Shown: piece after piece, positions 1-8,427 of the stretch
How the letters are laid out: each line of letters begins with the position of its first letter
Position numbering within the stretch: the stretch's first letter is position 1
Assembly: GCF_014333525.1 (NCBI RefSeq)
Contig: NZ_JACSCX010000002.1
Span: forward strand, 558,001-622,000
Direction of reading: 5' to 3'
Length of the DNA: 64,000 nt
Source of the DNA: Hymenobacter puniceus
Lineage (GTDB): Bacteria > Bacteroidota > Bacteroidia > Cytophagales > Hymenobacteraceae
The notes under the pieces: model-generated
Seen by the model: only the letters and a program-made list of their open reading frames with translations
What the model was told of the DNA's origin: nothing
The model's database searches: none
Program-made: the position numbers and the translations under genes

Positions 1-1755
1 GTCGTTGAGCAGGGTGGTGCTTTGCTCGAAGGCCTTGCGGCGCTTGTAAAGCACCCCCAGCTCCGGGTCGATGTTCGACCAGTACTGGCTGATGACGGCC
101 TGCAGCTCGGGTGTGTTCTGCCCCAAATACTCAAACAGCGGCTCTACCTCTGTCCTGAGCGACTCAAAGATGCTCACCTCATCGCCCGAAATCAGGCCCT
201 GGCGCAGGCGGCGCAGGTTTTTATTGACGTAGAACTTCAGCTCGTCAAGAATGGGCAGCGCCTGAAACTCCGACGCTTTTTTCAGCACTTTATTGGCCAG
301 CGTGAGGTGCTCCACCAAGTCGCCCTGGATGGCCTCGTTGCGGGCCGTGCTGGACCCCCGAATGTCGCAGGAGCCGTGCAGCGGATACACGTCATGGAAC
401 ACGATGTCTTCCATTTCGGCGCCCCGGTTGCCGTCTTCCTGCTTTTGCAGCAGATTTTCAGCCGCGTTGGTGAAGCGCCATTCCATGCTCGGATGGATGG
501 CCGTAAATTTCTCCTTGATGATGGATTGCACGCGCGTCTGGATTTCCTCGGCGTTGCGTTTCACGGCCACCGCAAACAACGGCGCAAACTGCGCTACTGT
601 CTCAAGATCAAACTCGTCTAGGTCACCCACGTTTGGCGAGCCCAGCTCCAGCAGGCCCACGGTGTCGTCGCCGTAGCGAAGCAGCGCCAGGATGGCCGAG
701 CGAATGCCAATGCTCAGGATCTGCTGGCGCAGGTCTTCCGGAATATCAGCGGTTTCCACGTCTTCAATCACCAGCGGCTGGCGGTTCTGCCAGAGCTCAG
801 AATAGATCTGGCGGAAGCCGGAGCCGGCATCCTGGTTGTGGAGTTGCTTGGTCAGGAAGCTGTGGTTGATTTTGCGGCCAAAATCCACGAAGGCCCGCTT
901 TTTCTCGTTGTAGGCTGCAATGCCAAGCTGCAGAAACGGCCGCTTAAACAGCACCCGTAGTTTCTCCTGAATCTGCTCCAACCGGTCAGAAGCCTGCAGA
1001 ACGTCGCGCTCCAGCAAGTCGTACTTCAGCTCCGACAGAATTTCCTGCTCGGTCACATCGGCCAGGTGCAGGATATTGAAGCCTTCCAGCGCGAAGTGTG
1101 TTGGCGGCAGCAGCTCCTGCCAGATATCAGGGCGGTTAGGGTTACGCGTCAGCAATTCCACCTGCTCTGATGTTAGCTCGGGCCTGGGCCCCACAAGCCG
1201 AACGTCCAGAAATGTGGAGTCGAATACCACGCTATAATGCCGGTACAGGCCGATGCTGTAATCAGGCACGGTGAAGATGATGGTGCCGTTGTCGGGCATC
1301 TGCACGCCGTATACTTTATCCAGTACCAGCTGGTACGCCATGCGAGCGGTGTGCACTTCCAGCGTGGCAGCATCAATGTTGAGCGGCTGCTTTACGGTTT
1401 TGGCACTCGTAAGCAGTACCTCGGCGAAGCGTGGCGTGTGGTAGAAGCTGTAGCGCTGAAACGGCACAATAGCACCGCTGATATCATGGCGGAAGGAAGC
1501 CGGCGGAAACATGGCCAGCATCAGCGTATCCACCAGGTCGCAGTTGCATTCCAGCGTGCTCATGTCGGTGATAGGGCCACGGCACCAGGCTTCGGCCGCC
1601 ACTTTTTCGCCAATGGCGCGGGCCAGCAGTGCTACCCCGGGATTAGCATCGTTTTCACGCGCCTGCCAATAGGTAATGATAGGCTCCAGACTAAGCGAAA
1701 CCTGGAAAGGAAATACGGCCAAAGCCGGGCGGTCAACGGTGAGTTCAGGAGGCAT
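1..1755 (-). CDS. GAF domain-containing protein (3' end outside window)
   Basis: The frame is open without a stop from the ATG at 1755 to base 1 on the complement (585 codons), so the protein continues past the window edge. Roughly residues 270-400 read like a GAF sensory domain (VIEDVETADIP, then GIRSAILALLRYGDDTVG and LLELGSP), a fold that usually binds a small ligand or bilin/nucleotide. A motif HDVYPLHGSCDIRGSS follows near residue 450, as in large GAF proteins of Bacteroidota. There is no signal peptide or membrane segment, so it is probably cytoplasmic. The near-consensus box TACCTTCG at 1771-1778 on the minus strand may be its promoter. The many plus-strand reading frames here are shadows. 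The ligand and output are unknown. Confidence 0.8.
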   Translation of the reverse strand, partial: MPPELTVDRPALAVFPFQVSLSLEPIITYWQARENDANPGVALLARAIGEKVAAEAWCRGPITDMSTLECNCDLVDTLMLAMFPPASFRHDISGAIVPFQRYSFYHTPRFAEVLLTSAKTVKQPLNIDAATLEVHTARMAYQLVLDKVYGVQMPDNGTIIFTVPDYSIGLYRHYSVVFDSTFLDVRLVGPRPELTSEQVELLTRNPNRPDIWQELLPPTHFALEGFNILHLADVTEQEILSELKYDLLERDVLQASDRLEQIQEKLRVLFKRPFLQLGIAAYNEKKRAFVDFGRKINHSFLTKQLHNQDAGSGFRQIYSELWQNRQPLVIEDVETADIPEDLRQQILSIGIRSAILALLRYGDDTVGLLELGSPNVGDLDEFDLETVAQFAPLFAVAVKRNAEEIQTRVQSIIKEKFTAIHPSMEWRFTNAAENLLQKQEDGNRGAEMEDIVFHDVYPLHGSCDIRGSSTARNEAIQGDLVEHLTLANKVLKKASEFQALPILDELKFYVNKNLRRLRQGLISGDEVSIFESLRTEVEPLFEYLGQNTPELQAVISQYWSNIDPELGVLYKRRKAFEQSTTLLND

Positions 1756-1866
1756 ATAGCAGCAGCAATTCCGAAGGTAGCCAATTCACAGCAGCTGGTC
1801 TTCGGGTGAAGAGTATACGTAAACGCCCGGCCTGCGGACGTACACGAAACTGCCCTGCCAAGCGGG

Positions 1867-2409
1867 TTAGCGGCTCAAAACCACCGGCACGGGTTTGTCC
1901 TGGCCGCTGGGGTCGGTGGCATCGATGGCCTGCGGGTTGCCGTTGAGGAATACCCGCTTGAGCGTGTTGTTGTTGCAGGTGCAGCAGCCGTCGCTCTGCA
2001 GGCGGCTGTTAAGCTGGATGCTATCAATGCGGAAGCGCACTGTGGGGGCCCGGCGCTTGCCCAGGTACAGCAGGTAGCGGTATTGGTTGAGCTTGCGGGT
2101 ACCGCGCTGCCCAAATGGCTGCGCATTGTTGAGCACTACATTGCTGGCGCGCTGCTCGGCAAGGCGCACCAGCAGCACGGTGTCGATGGTGGGCCGACGA
2201 GCAGTATCGCGGCGCAGCTCACGCACAAAAAACACTGAATCCAGCTCGTCCAGCGTGAAAGGCCGGGTGGCGCCGGTGGTCTGGTTGAAGCTGAATGTAA
2301 CGGCATCATCCAGCGAATCCTGGCAGTCGCAGGCAACGGAACCGCAGCAGCCGGCCAGCACTGTGGCGGCAATAAAGAACAGAAGCCAGGTAAACGGAGT
2401 GCGCAGCAT
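1867..2409 (-). CDS. Cysteine-rich lipoprotein of unknown function
   Basis: 180 residues. The N-terminus is a lipoprotein signal: a hydrophobic stretch ending in the lipobox LAGC, with Cys21 as the predicted lipidated residue. The mature part starts with CCGSVACDC and carries a second cysteine cluster (CCTCNNN) near residue 143, so disulfides or a metal site are possible. No known domain is recognised. The protein should sit in the periplasm or outer membrane. A TATCTTTA box lies six bases upstream of ATG at 2416-2423, one mismatch from the TANNTTTG promoter box, so the leader may be extremely short. It lies downstream of the T9SS protein gene on the same strand but is separated from it by a terminator at 2472-2502. 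Confidence 0.7.
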   Translation of the reverse strand: MLRTPFTWLLFFIAATVLAGCCGSVACDCQDSLDDAVTFSFNQTTGATRPFTLDELDSVFFVRELRRDTARRPTIDTVLLVRLAEQRASNVVLNNAQPFGQRGTRKLNQYRYLLYLGKRRAPTVRFRIDSIQLNSRLQSDGCCTCNNNTLKRVFLNGNPQAIDATDPSGQDKPVPVVLSR

Positions 2410-2471
2410 AGGGCGTAAAGATAAGCAGCAACTGGCGCAGAGCAGGCGGTTGAGCGGCTGGCAACAGGCCT

Positions 2472-2502
2472 AAATAAAAAGCCAGCCCCAAGGGAGCTGG
2501 CC
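2472..2502 (-). terminator. Intrinsic terminator after the T9SS protein gene
   Basis: On the minus strand a GCCAGC/GCTGGC stem (2481-2501) is followed by a T-rich run (CTTTTTATTTA). It lies 23 bases past the stop codon at 2524. Confidence 0.75.
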
Positions 2503-2523
2503 TTCAACGAATAGTAAGCCGCC

Positions 2524-3372
2524 TTATTCCTTGAGGAAACGCCGGGTTTCGGCGCCGGTGCGGGTAGTGATTTTGTAGAAATAGGTACCGGCCGGCAGCT
2601 CACTCAGGCTGATGGACAGCGTGTGCTGGCCTTTTTCATGGCGGCTCTCCTGCCACACCGTACGGAGTGTGTTGCCGCGCCCATCCAGCAACTCAATGGT
2701 AACGGGGCCGGTCTTCTGCACCGCATAGGTAAGCTGGTTGGCGGCTGTGGCCGGATTAGGGTAAAGGCTGGCCGCGGCGGCCCTGGGTTGTGGCTGGGTA
2801 GGAGCAGCAGGAGTGAGGAGCAGAAAGCGAACCGGGCGCAACAGGTGGCTGGCGGGGCCGCCGCGGCGCTGGTGGCCCAGTGCTGTCGTGTCTGCGTGGC
2901 GGGCCCGGATGGCGGCCAGATCAGCCAGCCACTGCTGGTGCTGGGGCTGAATTTCCTGGGTTAGCTGGCTGATATCGGCCTCATACTTCCGGGCTAACTG
3001 AGACACGTTCAGCAGGATGGTTTTAGTGGAAGTGCGCAGCTGCTGGCGTTGCTCCAGCTGTGCAGGTGTCAGGGCAGGGCGGGCAGTTCCGGGGGCCGGC
3101 TTGGTAGCTTGGCGCAGCGTGTGGGCTTGCTGGCGGAGCGCCTGCAACTCGGTGCGGTAGCGGGTCAGTTGTGCTTTGTCGGCTGCACTAAGCACAGTTT
3201 CCAGCTTCTGGCGCTGCTGCCGCACAACCGGTAGCACGTTTTGCCGGATATACGCCTTCGACTCGGTGCGGGCGGGGCTGCCAGGATGTAGCCGGCGTGG
3301 GTGGGCATCTGTGTGAGCAGCCAGCAGCAGCCCCAAGAGGAAAGCCAGTAGTGTAAGAGAAGATGTTTTCAC
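2524..3372 (-). CDS. Secreted protein with type IX secretion C-terminal sorting domain
   Basis: About 282 residues with a GTG start at 3372; a TTG two codons earlier is an alternative start. A signal peptide (KTSSLTLLAFLLGLLLAAH) is followed by a charged helical region rich in Gln and Arg. This region includes LTPAQLEQRQQLR, reminiscent of Spy/CpxP-like periplasmic helical proteins (weak). The last 75 residues form a typical T9SS type A sorting domain: SLYPNPATAANQLTY, a beta-rich middle, then AGTYFYKITT. In Bacteroidota this domain directs export by the PorSS machinery and is cleaved at the surface. The role of the cargo part is unknown. Confidence 0.8.
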   Translation of the reverse strand: MKTSSLTLLAFLLGLLLAAHTDAHPRRLHPGSPARTESKAYIRQNVLPVVRQQRQKLETVLSAADKAQLTRYRTELQALRQQAHTLRQATKPAPGTARPALTPAQLEQRQQLRTSTKTILLNVSQLARKYEADISQLTQEIQPQHQQWLADLAAIRARHADTTALGHQRRGGPASHLLRPVRFLLLTPAAPTQPQPRAAAASLYPNPATAANQLTYAVQKTGPVTIELLDGRGNTLRTVWQESRHEKGQHTLSISLSELPAGTYFYKITTRTGAETRRFLKE

Positions 3373-3447
3373 GAGCAAAGCACAAAAAGGGGGAGTAAAC
3401 TACTGCCATAGATGCGCAGCCTACTCAGTGGTTTAACCTGCCAAACG

Positions 3448-3482
3448 AAAAAAACCGCACCAGTTATGCACTGGCGCGGTTC
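3448..3482 (-). terminator. Intrinsic terminator after lipoprotein gene
   Basis: On the minus strand an AACCGCGCCAGT...ACTGGTGCGGTT stem with one mismatch is followed by a TTTTTT run. It lies about 65 bases downstream of the stop at 3547. Confidence 0.75.
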
Positions 3483-3546
3483 TGCAACAAACTAATGCGG
3501 GCGTACCAAGTCTAGGGTTTAGCGCAACAACTCACTGCTTAACAGC

Positions 3547-4197
3547 TCACTGCCCGCTGGAAGTGCTGGTGTCAATGGCGTCTTCCTGCAATGGACCCGC
3601 ACTAAGCAACTGTTGCCGCAATGTATCAGCATTGGCCTCCAGCTGGGGCCGGATCTGGTCGAGGGCCAGGCGGAGTCCTTGGATATCGGCCAGCCGGGGG
3701 GCAGTGGTTTGCGAGTACCCATGGTACATAGCTACACGCACCTTCGAGCGGCCTGCACCGGTATAGGTCCCAATGACTTCGTTCCGAGCGTTCAGAATTT
3801 GTACTTCGGCCTGCACGGTGGTTCGGTAGTACTCTACCGGTAAGCCCAGCAGGCTGGGCACCATCATGGTCAGAATCTGCACTCCCTGAAAAAACCGACC
3901 GGTGCGCGTTACGTCGGCCTGCTTTACCAGCAGCTTCACGTAGCCGTAGCGGCTGCTGTCGGCGGCTTCCATCAGGTTCTGGCCCACTTCCTGCCGAAAC
4001 ACCCGCAGCGGATCTTCAGGCAAAGCACCTTCGGTGAGAGCCATCGGGCCATTGTCCACGGTGACTTCAAGCGGGGGAAGCTGGCTGCTGAGCCGGTGGC
4101 TGGGGGTCTGGAACATCACCCGATCAGCAGATTTGCATCCGGCCAGTGTGGTGGCAGCAAACAACAGCAACAACGAGAAGCGGAGAAGTGAAATCAT
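3547..4197 (-). CDS. Lipoprotein of unknown function
   Basis: 216 residues starting with a clear lipoprotein signal (MISLLRFSLLLLFAATTLAGC, Cys21 in the lipobox LAGC). The mature domain is mixed alpha/beta, with a hydrophobic segment ILTMMVPSLLGLPVEYYRT and the strand pair VQAEVQILNARNEVIGTY. The layout recalls small outer-membrane lipoproteins that bind other envelope components, but no family is recognised. The last residues are Ser/Thr rich. It is monocistronic, with its own terminator and an AT-rich 200-base upstream region that shows no obvious -7 box. Confidence 0.7.
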   Translation of the reverse strand: MISLLRFSLLLLFAATTLAGCKSADRVMFQTPSHRLSSQLPPLEVTVDNGPMALTEGALPEDPLRVFRQEVGQNLMEAADSSRYGYVKLLVKQADVTRTGRFFQGVQILTMMVPSLLGLPVEYYRTTVQAEVQILNARNEVIGTYTGAGRSKVRVAMYHGYSQTTAPRLADIQGLRLALDQIRPQLEANADTLRQQLLSAGPLQEDAIDTSTSSGQ

Positions 4198-4324
4198 GCA
4201 GTTGAACGTTTCTGGTTTCGTATGTCAGAACCCTGAAATTAGGGAATAGAGTTCAGGCGAAATAGGACTACTAATATAACTTAAAAATGAAAATATATTG
4301 CTCTGATAATATTTATTTGAAAAA

Positions 4325-4360
4325 ACGTAAAGCCCCAAATCATACTTGAATTGGGGCTTT
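4325..4360 (-). terminator. Intrinsic terminator after the symporter gene
   Basis: The stem AAGCCCCAA/TTGGGGCTT spans 4332-4360 and is followed on the minus strand by TTACGTTTTTTC. It lies about 40 bases past the symporter stop. The surrounding 4250-4330 is strongly AT-rich and non-coding. Confidence 0.7.
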
Positions 4361-4395
4361 ACTTGAAGTGCTGAAAAAAAGGTGCCTACCAGCGA

Positions 4396-5814
4396 CTAAC
4401 CGTGCTGCGCCAGGCTGCTATCGGTTTCAGCCAAGTCCAACACCGGGTCCGGTGCTACGTAGTTATCAATGAATTCGCCTTCCCACCGAGCCACCACGGC
4501 CGTAGCCAAGCAGTTGCCGATGACGTTGACGGCGGTGCGGGCCATGTCCATCAGCGCATCGATGCCCAGAATGATGAACACCGGCCAGGCCGGCAGGTTG
4601 AACGAAGCCACCGTGGCCAGCAGAATCACGAGCGAGGCGCGCGGCACGCCGGCCACGCCCTTCGAGGTCAGCATCAGGGTAAACACCATAATCAGCTGCT
4701 GCCCAAACGACAGGTCGATGCCGGCGGCCTGCGCCACAAATACCGCCGCCAGCGACAGGTACAGCGTGGTGCCATCGAGGTTGAACGAGTAGCCGGTTGG
4801 CATCACGAAGGCCACAATGCGGCGCGGCACCCCAATGCTTTCCATGGCTTCCATCGCCCGCGGCAGGGCCGCTTCCGACGACGTAGTGGCAAAGGCAATG
4901 CTCACGGGCTCGGCAATGGCCTGCACAAAGCGCTTCACCGGAATACGGGCTATAAAGGCAATGGGCAGTAGTATCACCAGCAGGAACACTGCCAGCGCGG
5001 CGTACAGCGTCAAAAGCAGCTGGAAAGCGTTCAGCAGGGGCGCAAAGCCCATTTTGCCAACCGTGTAGGCCAGCGCGCCGCCCACGCCCAGCGGCGCGAA
5101 GAACATCACCACGTTGGTGAATTTGAACATCACCTCCGACAAACTTTCGGCCCACTCCAGCATGGGGCGGCGGTGCTTTTGGTGTACCATAGCCAGCCCG
5201 ATAGCGAAGATGATGGCAAACACCACCACCTGCAGCACTTGGCCTTCGGCAATGGATTTGGCAATGTTTTCGGGAAAGATGTGCAGGATAATATCGGACG
5301 TGGACTGCTCCACGGCTTGCAGCTTCTCGGTATCGGCGGCCACGCCGGCCTGGCTGATGCCCACACCGGCCTTGGTGAGGTTGATGGCAGCCAGACCGAT
5401 GAACAGCGCGAAGGTGGTTACGATTTCAAAGTACACCAGCGCCTTGAGGCCCATTTTGCCTACCTGCTTGAGGTTGGCGTGGCCGGCAATGCCTACCACC
5501 AGCGTGCCGAATACCAGCGGCGCAATAATGGTTTTCACCAGCCGCAGGAAGGCGTCGCTGAGCACCTTGAGATTGACGGCGAAGGCCGGATAGTCGTTGC
5601 CGATTTCAGCGCCCACGAACATGCTCACCACAATCCAGAACGTGAGGGAGCGGCGCTGCACGCCATAGGCCACGAAGGCGGCCAGGAACAGCCAGCGGGC
5701 CGCCTGGGCCACGCCAGGACTGATACCGCCCGTATTATAGGTGGCCAGCACAGTGAGGAGCACGGCCACTACGGCCAGCAACAGAACGAGAGGAAGGAGT
5801 CGCGAAAACTTCAT
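4396..5814 (-). CDS. Dicarboxylate/amino acid:cation symporter (SDF/DAACS family)
   Basis: 472 residues from the ATG at 5814 (MKFSRLLPLV); an upstream ATG would only add 11 unlikely residues. It is an inner-membrane Na+ or H+ symporter of the GltP/DctA family. Hydrophobic segments fill the chain. Family signatures are present: TTSSEAALPRAMEA (the serine-rich re-entrant loop HP1) and PTGYSFNLDGTTLY, corresponding to the NMDGT cation-binding motif, here NLDGT. The conserved RTAVNVIGN follows near the C-terminus. The substrate (glutamate, aspartate, succinate or similar) cannot be decided from sequence. The minus-strand box TACCTTTG at 5859-5866 is a likely promoter. Confidence 0.92.
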   Translation of the reverse strand: MKFSRLLPLVLLLAVVAVLLTVLATYNTGGISPGVAQAARWLFLAAFVAYGVQRRSLTFWIVVSMFVGAEIGNDYPAFAVNLKVLSDAFLRLVKTIIAPLVFGTLVVGIAGHANLKQVGKMGLKALVYFEIVTTFALFIGLAAINLTKAGVGISQAGVAADTEKLQAVEQSTSDIILHIFPENIAKSIAEGQVLQVVVFAIIFAIGLAMVHQKHRRPMLEWAESLSEVMFKFTNVVMFFAPLGVGGALAYTVGKMGFAPLLNAFQLLLTLYAALAVFLLVILLPIAFIARIPVKRFVQAIAEPVSIAFATTSSEAALPRAMEAMESIGVPRRIVAFVMPTGYSFNLDGTTLYLSLAAVFVAQAAGIDLSFGQQLIMVFTLMLTSKGVAGVPRASLVILLATVASFNLPAWPVFIILGIDALMDMARTAVNVIGNCLATAVVARWEGEFIDNYVAPDPVLDLAETDSSLAQHG

Positions 5815-5858
5815 GCGCGGCGGCAAAAGGAGGAAAGTGGGGGGCAAGGGAACAGCAG

Positions 5859-5866
5859 CAAAGGTA
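5859..5866 (-). promoter_or_regulatory. Predicted -7 box for symporter gene
   Basis: TACCTTTG on the minus strand fits the Bacteroidota TANNTTTG element exactly and lies 45 bases upstream of the ATG at 5814. Confidence 0.55.
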
Positions 5867-6046
5867 GTTTCTGGTTTCTAGTTTCTGGTTTTCGGTTATT
5901 GCCGCCCGATTGATGAGTTTTTAAGTTGTCAGTTTTTGGTTGTCGGGTGGCGGTTTTTACCTCTCTACTCACAATTGAATTGTTTTTAACCCAATAAAAA
6001 CGAGGGAGCTAACAACCGACAACTGGCAACCAACAACCTATTCCAA
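5866..6046. repeat. Intergenic TTGTCAGTT/GTTGGTTGTC-type repeat region
   Basis: The divergent spacer holds runs such as TTTCTGGTTTCTAGTTTCTGG and GTTGTCAGTTTTTGGTTGTC, plus their inverted relative ACAACTGGCAACCAACAACC just before the epimerase ATG. Similar sequences precede recR (16460-16545), and a related AGCTGTTAGCTAACAG type precedes argD. It is non-coding. Confidence 0.5.
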
Positions 6047-6049
6047 TCT

Positions 6050-7090
6050 ATGCCTACTTGGTCGCTTACCGCCCTCGAACTGCCGCTGCGGTTCACCTGG
6101 AAAATCTCCCGCAACGCTTCCACCGCCAAAACCAACCTGCTGGTGCAGCTGCGCGACGAAGCCAGCGGCCCCACCGGATACGGCGAAGCGGCCCCCAACG
6201 TGCGCTACGGCGAAACTCCGGCCGGCCTGCAGGCAGAATTTGCGGCGCTGCTGGCAGCGGGCCTGAATCGGGTAAACTCCGAGGCGGCGCTACACGAGTT
6301 TCTGGCTGGTCAGCCGGTGGCGCATGCGCTGCGGTTTGCCTTGGAGTCGGCGGTGGTGCACTGGGCGGCGGCGCGGGCCGGGCGGCCGGTGTGGCAGTGG
6401 CTGGGCGTGCCGGCACCAGCGGCGGCGGTGCCCACGGCCTTCACGCTGCCCATTATGGAGCCTGGCGCCGTGGCGGGGTTTCTGCACGAACAGGATATGG
6501 CCCGGTTCGCGCTGCTCAAAATCAAGGTGAACCAGGAAATGGGCTACGAACTGCTGCGCGAGGTGACGAAGGTTTTGCCCGGCCGGCCGCTCATCATCGA
6601 CGGCAACGAAGCCTGGACCGACCCGGATGCGCTACTGCAATTCGTAGAGCAGGCTGCCACGCTCCCCGGCCTGCGCGTGCGCCTGCTGGAGCAGCCCATG
6701 CCCGCCGCCGAAGAGGCTGCCTACCGCTACCTGCACGGCCGCACGCCCTGGCCGCTTTTCGCCGACGAATCGGTGACGGATGCGGCTGACTTTGGAGATA
6801 TTGCCCGGCAGTTTCACGGCGTGAACATGAAGCTGATGAAGGCCGGTGGCTACCGCAACGGCATCCGCATTCTGCGCGAAACCCAGGCCCACGGCCTACA
6901 CACCATGATGGGCTGCATGGTGGAAACGTCGCTGGGCATCTGGTCGGCGCTACAGCTGAGCGGGCTGGCCGGCATCTGCGACCTGGACGGGTTGCTCATC
7001 ATCCGCGACGAGCCGTTTGGCTTGGTGCAGGAGCAGGCCGGGCAGCTTTACCCGCTGGCGGAGCTGCCGGCCGCGCTGCCTGTTGGTTGA
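6050..7090 (+). CDS. Dipeptide epimerase (L-Ala-D/L-Glu epimerase type, enolase superfamily)
   Basis: 346 residues, the usual length for the family. It has the muconate-lactonizing-enzyme layout: an N-terminal capping domain, then a TIM-like barrel. The catalytic pattern is visible: the KxK pair in LLKIKVNQE (near residue 158), metal ligands in IIDGNEAW (about 184), EQP (about 214) and ADESV (about 239), and a final lysine in KLMKAGGY (about 261). The family epimerises L-Ala-D-Glu from murein to L-Ala-L-Glu for peptide recycling. Other dipeptide specificities are known, so the exact substrate is inferred. It is convergent with the next gene and shares a bidirectional terminator. Confidence 0.85.
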   Translation: MPTWSLTALELPLRFTWKISRNASTAKTNLLVQLRDEASGPTGYGEAAPNVRYGETPAGLQAEFAALLAAGLNRVNSEAALHEFLAGQPVAHALRFALESAVVHWAAARAGRPVWQWLGVPAPAAAVPTAFTLPIMEPGAVAGFLHEQDMARFALLKIKVNQEMGYELLREVTKVLPGRPLIIDGNEAWTDPDALLQFVEQAATLPGLRVRLLEQPMPAAEEAAYRYLHGRTPWPLFADESVTDAADFGDIARQFHGVNMKLMKAGGYRNGIRILRETQAHGLHTMMGCMVETSLGIWSALQLSGLAGICDLDGLLIIRDEPFGLVQEQAGQLYPLAELPAALPVG

Positions 7091-7104
7091 CCGAACAGCT
7101 AAAT

Positions 7105-7142
7105 AAAAAACCGCGCCCAGCTTCAGCTAGGTGCGGTTTTTT
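7105..7142. terminator. Bidirectional intrinsic terminator
   Basis: AAAAAACCGC and GCGGTTTTTT flank a GC-rich stem at 7105-7142. Poly-T follows the stem on both strands, serving the convergent genes that end at 7090 and 7171. Confidence 0.8.
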
Positions 7143-7170
7143 GTGTGAAGGCTAAGGCTGCCGCCGATTA

Positions 7171-7755
7171 CTAACGGCCAATCTGGGCGTCCAGGGCCTG
7201 CAACTGCTGGTTGAGGCTGTTGATGGCCGCCTGGTTGGCTGGGTTGGGCGTCATCAAGTTGATCTTCTCGGTCAGCAGCTGCACTTTGCGCGTCAGCAGC
7301 GACGTCAGGTCGTTGGGAGTGCCAACGGCCGTGACGCTGGTGGTGGTGGGCGCAGTAGGAGTTGCGCCTTTCTGCACGTACGTGGTGTACTGCGCGTTAG
7401 CCGGTACCGAGTTGTCGCCGCGGGCGGCGGCGGCGCTGGCGGGCGTGGCAAATACGATGTCGCCGGCGGCAGTTACGTAGTCGCCTTCGCCCAGCGTAGT
7501 TTTCTTGCCCGTCGTGAATTCCACAATACCGCTCTTATAATTTACCTTCGTGCCGTTGGCCAGCACCACGTTTTTGGTGAGGGGCATCAGGCGCGAGCCT
7601 TGCCGCAGCATCACTTCTGCATTCTGCATGACATACTGGTCGGAACTACTGGTGGTGCCGGCAGCTTTCGGCGCGGTTTTCGTTTGGGCGGTGCCGCAAT
7701 ATGGTGCTGCCACCAGCAAAGCAGCCGTAGCTGCCAAAAAAACAAGATTTTTCAT
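7171..7755 (-). CDS. Secreted DUF6799-like protein
   Basis: 194 residues from the ATG at 7755 (MKNLVFLAATAALLVAAPY), which gives a clear signal peptide; an in-frame start 18 codons upstream would bury it. The middle part repeats a short beta motif: YVMQNAEVMLRQGSRLMPL, then VVLANGTKVNYKSG and KTTLGEGDYVTAAGDI. This is the pattern of the small Bacteroidota domain DUF6799. The C-terminal 50 residues are a likely amphipathic coiled coil (LLTRKVQLLTEKINLM). It is probably periplasmic or surface exposed; the function is unknown. It is divergent from marR. Confidence 0.75.
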   Translation of the reverse strand: MKNLVFLAATAALLVAAPYCGTAQTKTAPKAAGTTSSSDQYVMQNAEVMLRQGSRLMPLTKNVVLANGTKVNYKSGIVEFTTGKKTTLGEGDYVTAAGDIVFATPASAAAARGDNSVPANAQYTTYVQKGATPTAPTTTSVTAVGTPNDLTSLLTRKVQLLTEKINLMTPNPANQAAINSLNQQLQALDAQIGR

Positions 7756-7863
7756 ACAGTTGAGTGCTTGGAATGGGGGAAGATTTCTGCTTACGGAAGC
7801 ATTCGCCAAAAGGCTGGAACGACCAGTCGGATAAAAAGAAAAAATAATTCAGGGGAACAAATG

Positions 7864-7894
7864 TTGCTACATAAGATGTATGTACATATATTTG
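7864..7894 (+). promoter_or_regulatory. Promoter of marR-yceI
   Basis: TTG at 7864-7866 and TATATTTG at 7887-7894, separated by 20 bases, match the Bacteroidota TTG/TANNTTTG promoter. The ATG follows 22 bases later. Confidence 0.7.
7879..7888. promoter_or_regulatory. Candidate MarR operator
   Basis: The perfect 10-base palindrome TATGTACATA lies between the -33 and -7 elements and overlaps the -7 box by two bases. That is where a repressor dimer would block initiation. Its assignment to the adjacent MarR protein is inferred. Confidence 0.45.
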
Positions 7895-7916
7895 CAACAC
7901 CATTTCCCCGCAGCGA

Positions 7917-8375
7917 ATGCCGGCCATGAAAATTGAGGACGAAATCAAGCAGCCAGTTTTCCGCGATGCACACCAGAAAGCCCAGATCAACGTGATATTC
8001 ACGGCTGGCTGGCTGGGGCAGCGGCAGGCGGCGAATTTCAAAGTATTTGGCATTACTATGCCGCAGTTCAACATTCTACGCATTCTGCGCGGTCAGCATC
8101 CTAAGCCGGCTACCGTTAATCTACTGATTGAGCGCATGCTGGACAAAACCAGCAACGCTTCCCGTATCGTCGACAAGCTGGAAAGCAAGGCCCTCGTGAC
8201 GCGCACTGTGTGCCCCAGCAACCGCCGTGCCGTGGATATCCGCATCACCGAGTCTGGCCTGGAACTGCTGCAGCGCATGGACCAGGTGATGGAGCAGCAG
8301 CCGATTGGCATGCACAACCTCACCGAAGCCGAAGCCACGCAGCTTAGCGCTTTACTCGATAAAATCCGGGACTAA
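7917..8375 (+). CDS. MarR family transcriptional regulator
   Basis: 152 residues, typical for the family. The winged helix-turn-helix is visible in the middle: TMPQFNILRILRGQ, VNLLIERMLDKTSNASRIVD (recognition helix region), then LVTRTVCPSNRRAVDIRIT, which carries the DxR-type wing. The C-terminal helix LTEAEATQLSALLDKIRD is the usual dimerisation element. An alternative ATG lies three codons in. The gene is followed after 52 bases by yceI, a pairing found repeatedly in Bacteroidota, so it most likely controls yceI and itself. The ligand is unknown. Confidence 0.88.
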   Translation: MPAMKIEDEIKQPVFRDAHQKAQINVIFTAGWLGQRQAANFKVFGITMPQFNILRILRGQHPKPATVNLLIERMLDKTSNASRIVDKLESKALVTRTVCPSNRRAVDIRITESGLELLQRMDQVMEQQPIGMHNLTEAEATQLSALLDKIRD

Positions 8376-8427
8376 TCGTCTCGTTTCTTCCGCTTACTAA
8401 CCACATCTTTTCTTTTTTTTCAAGACC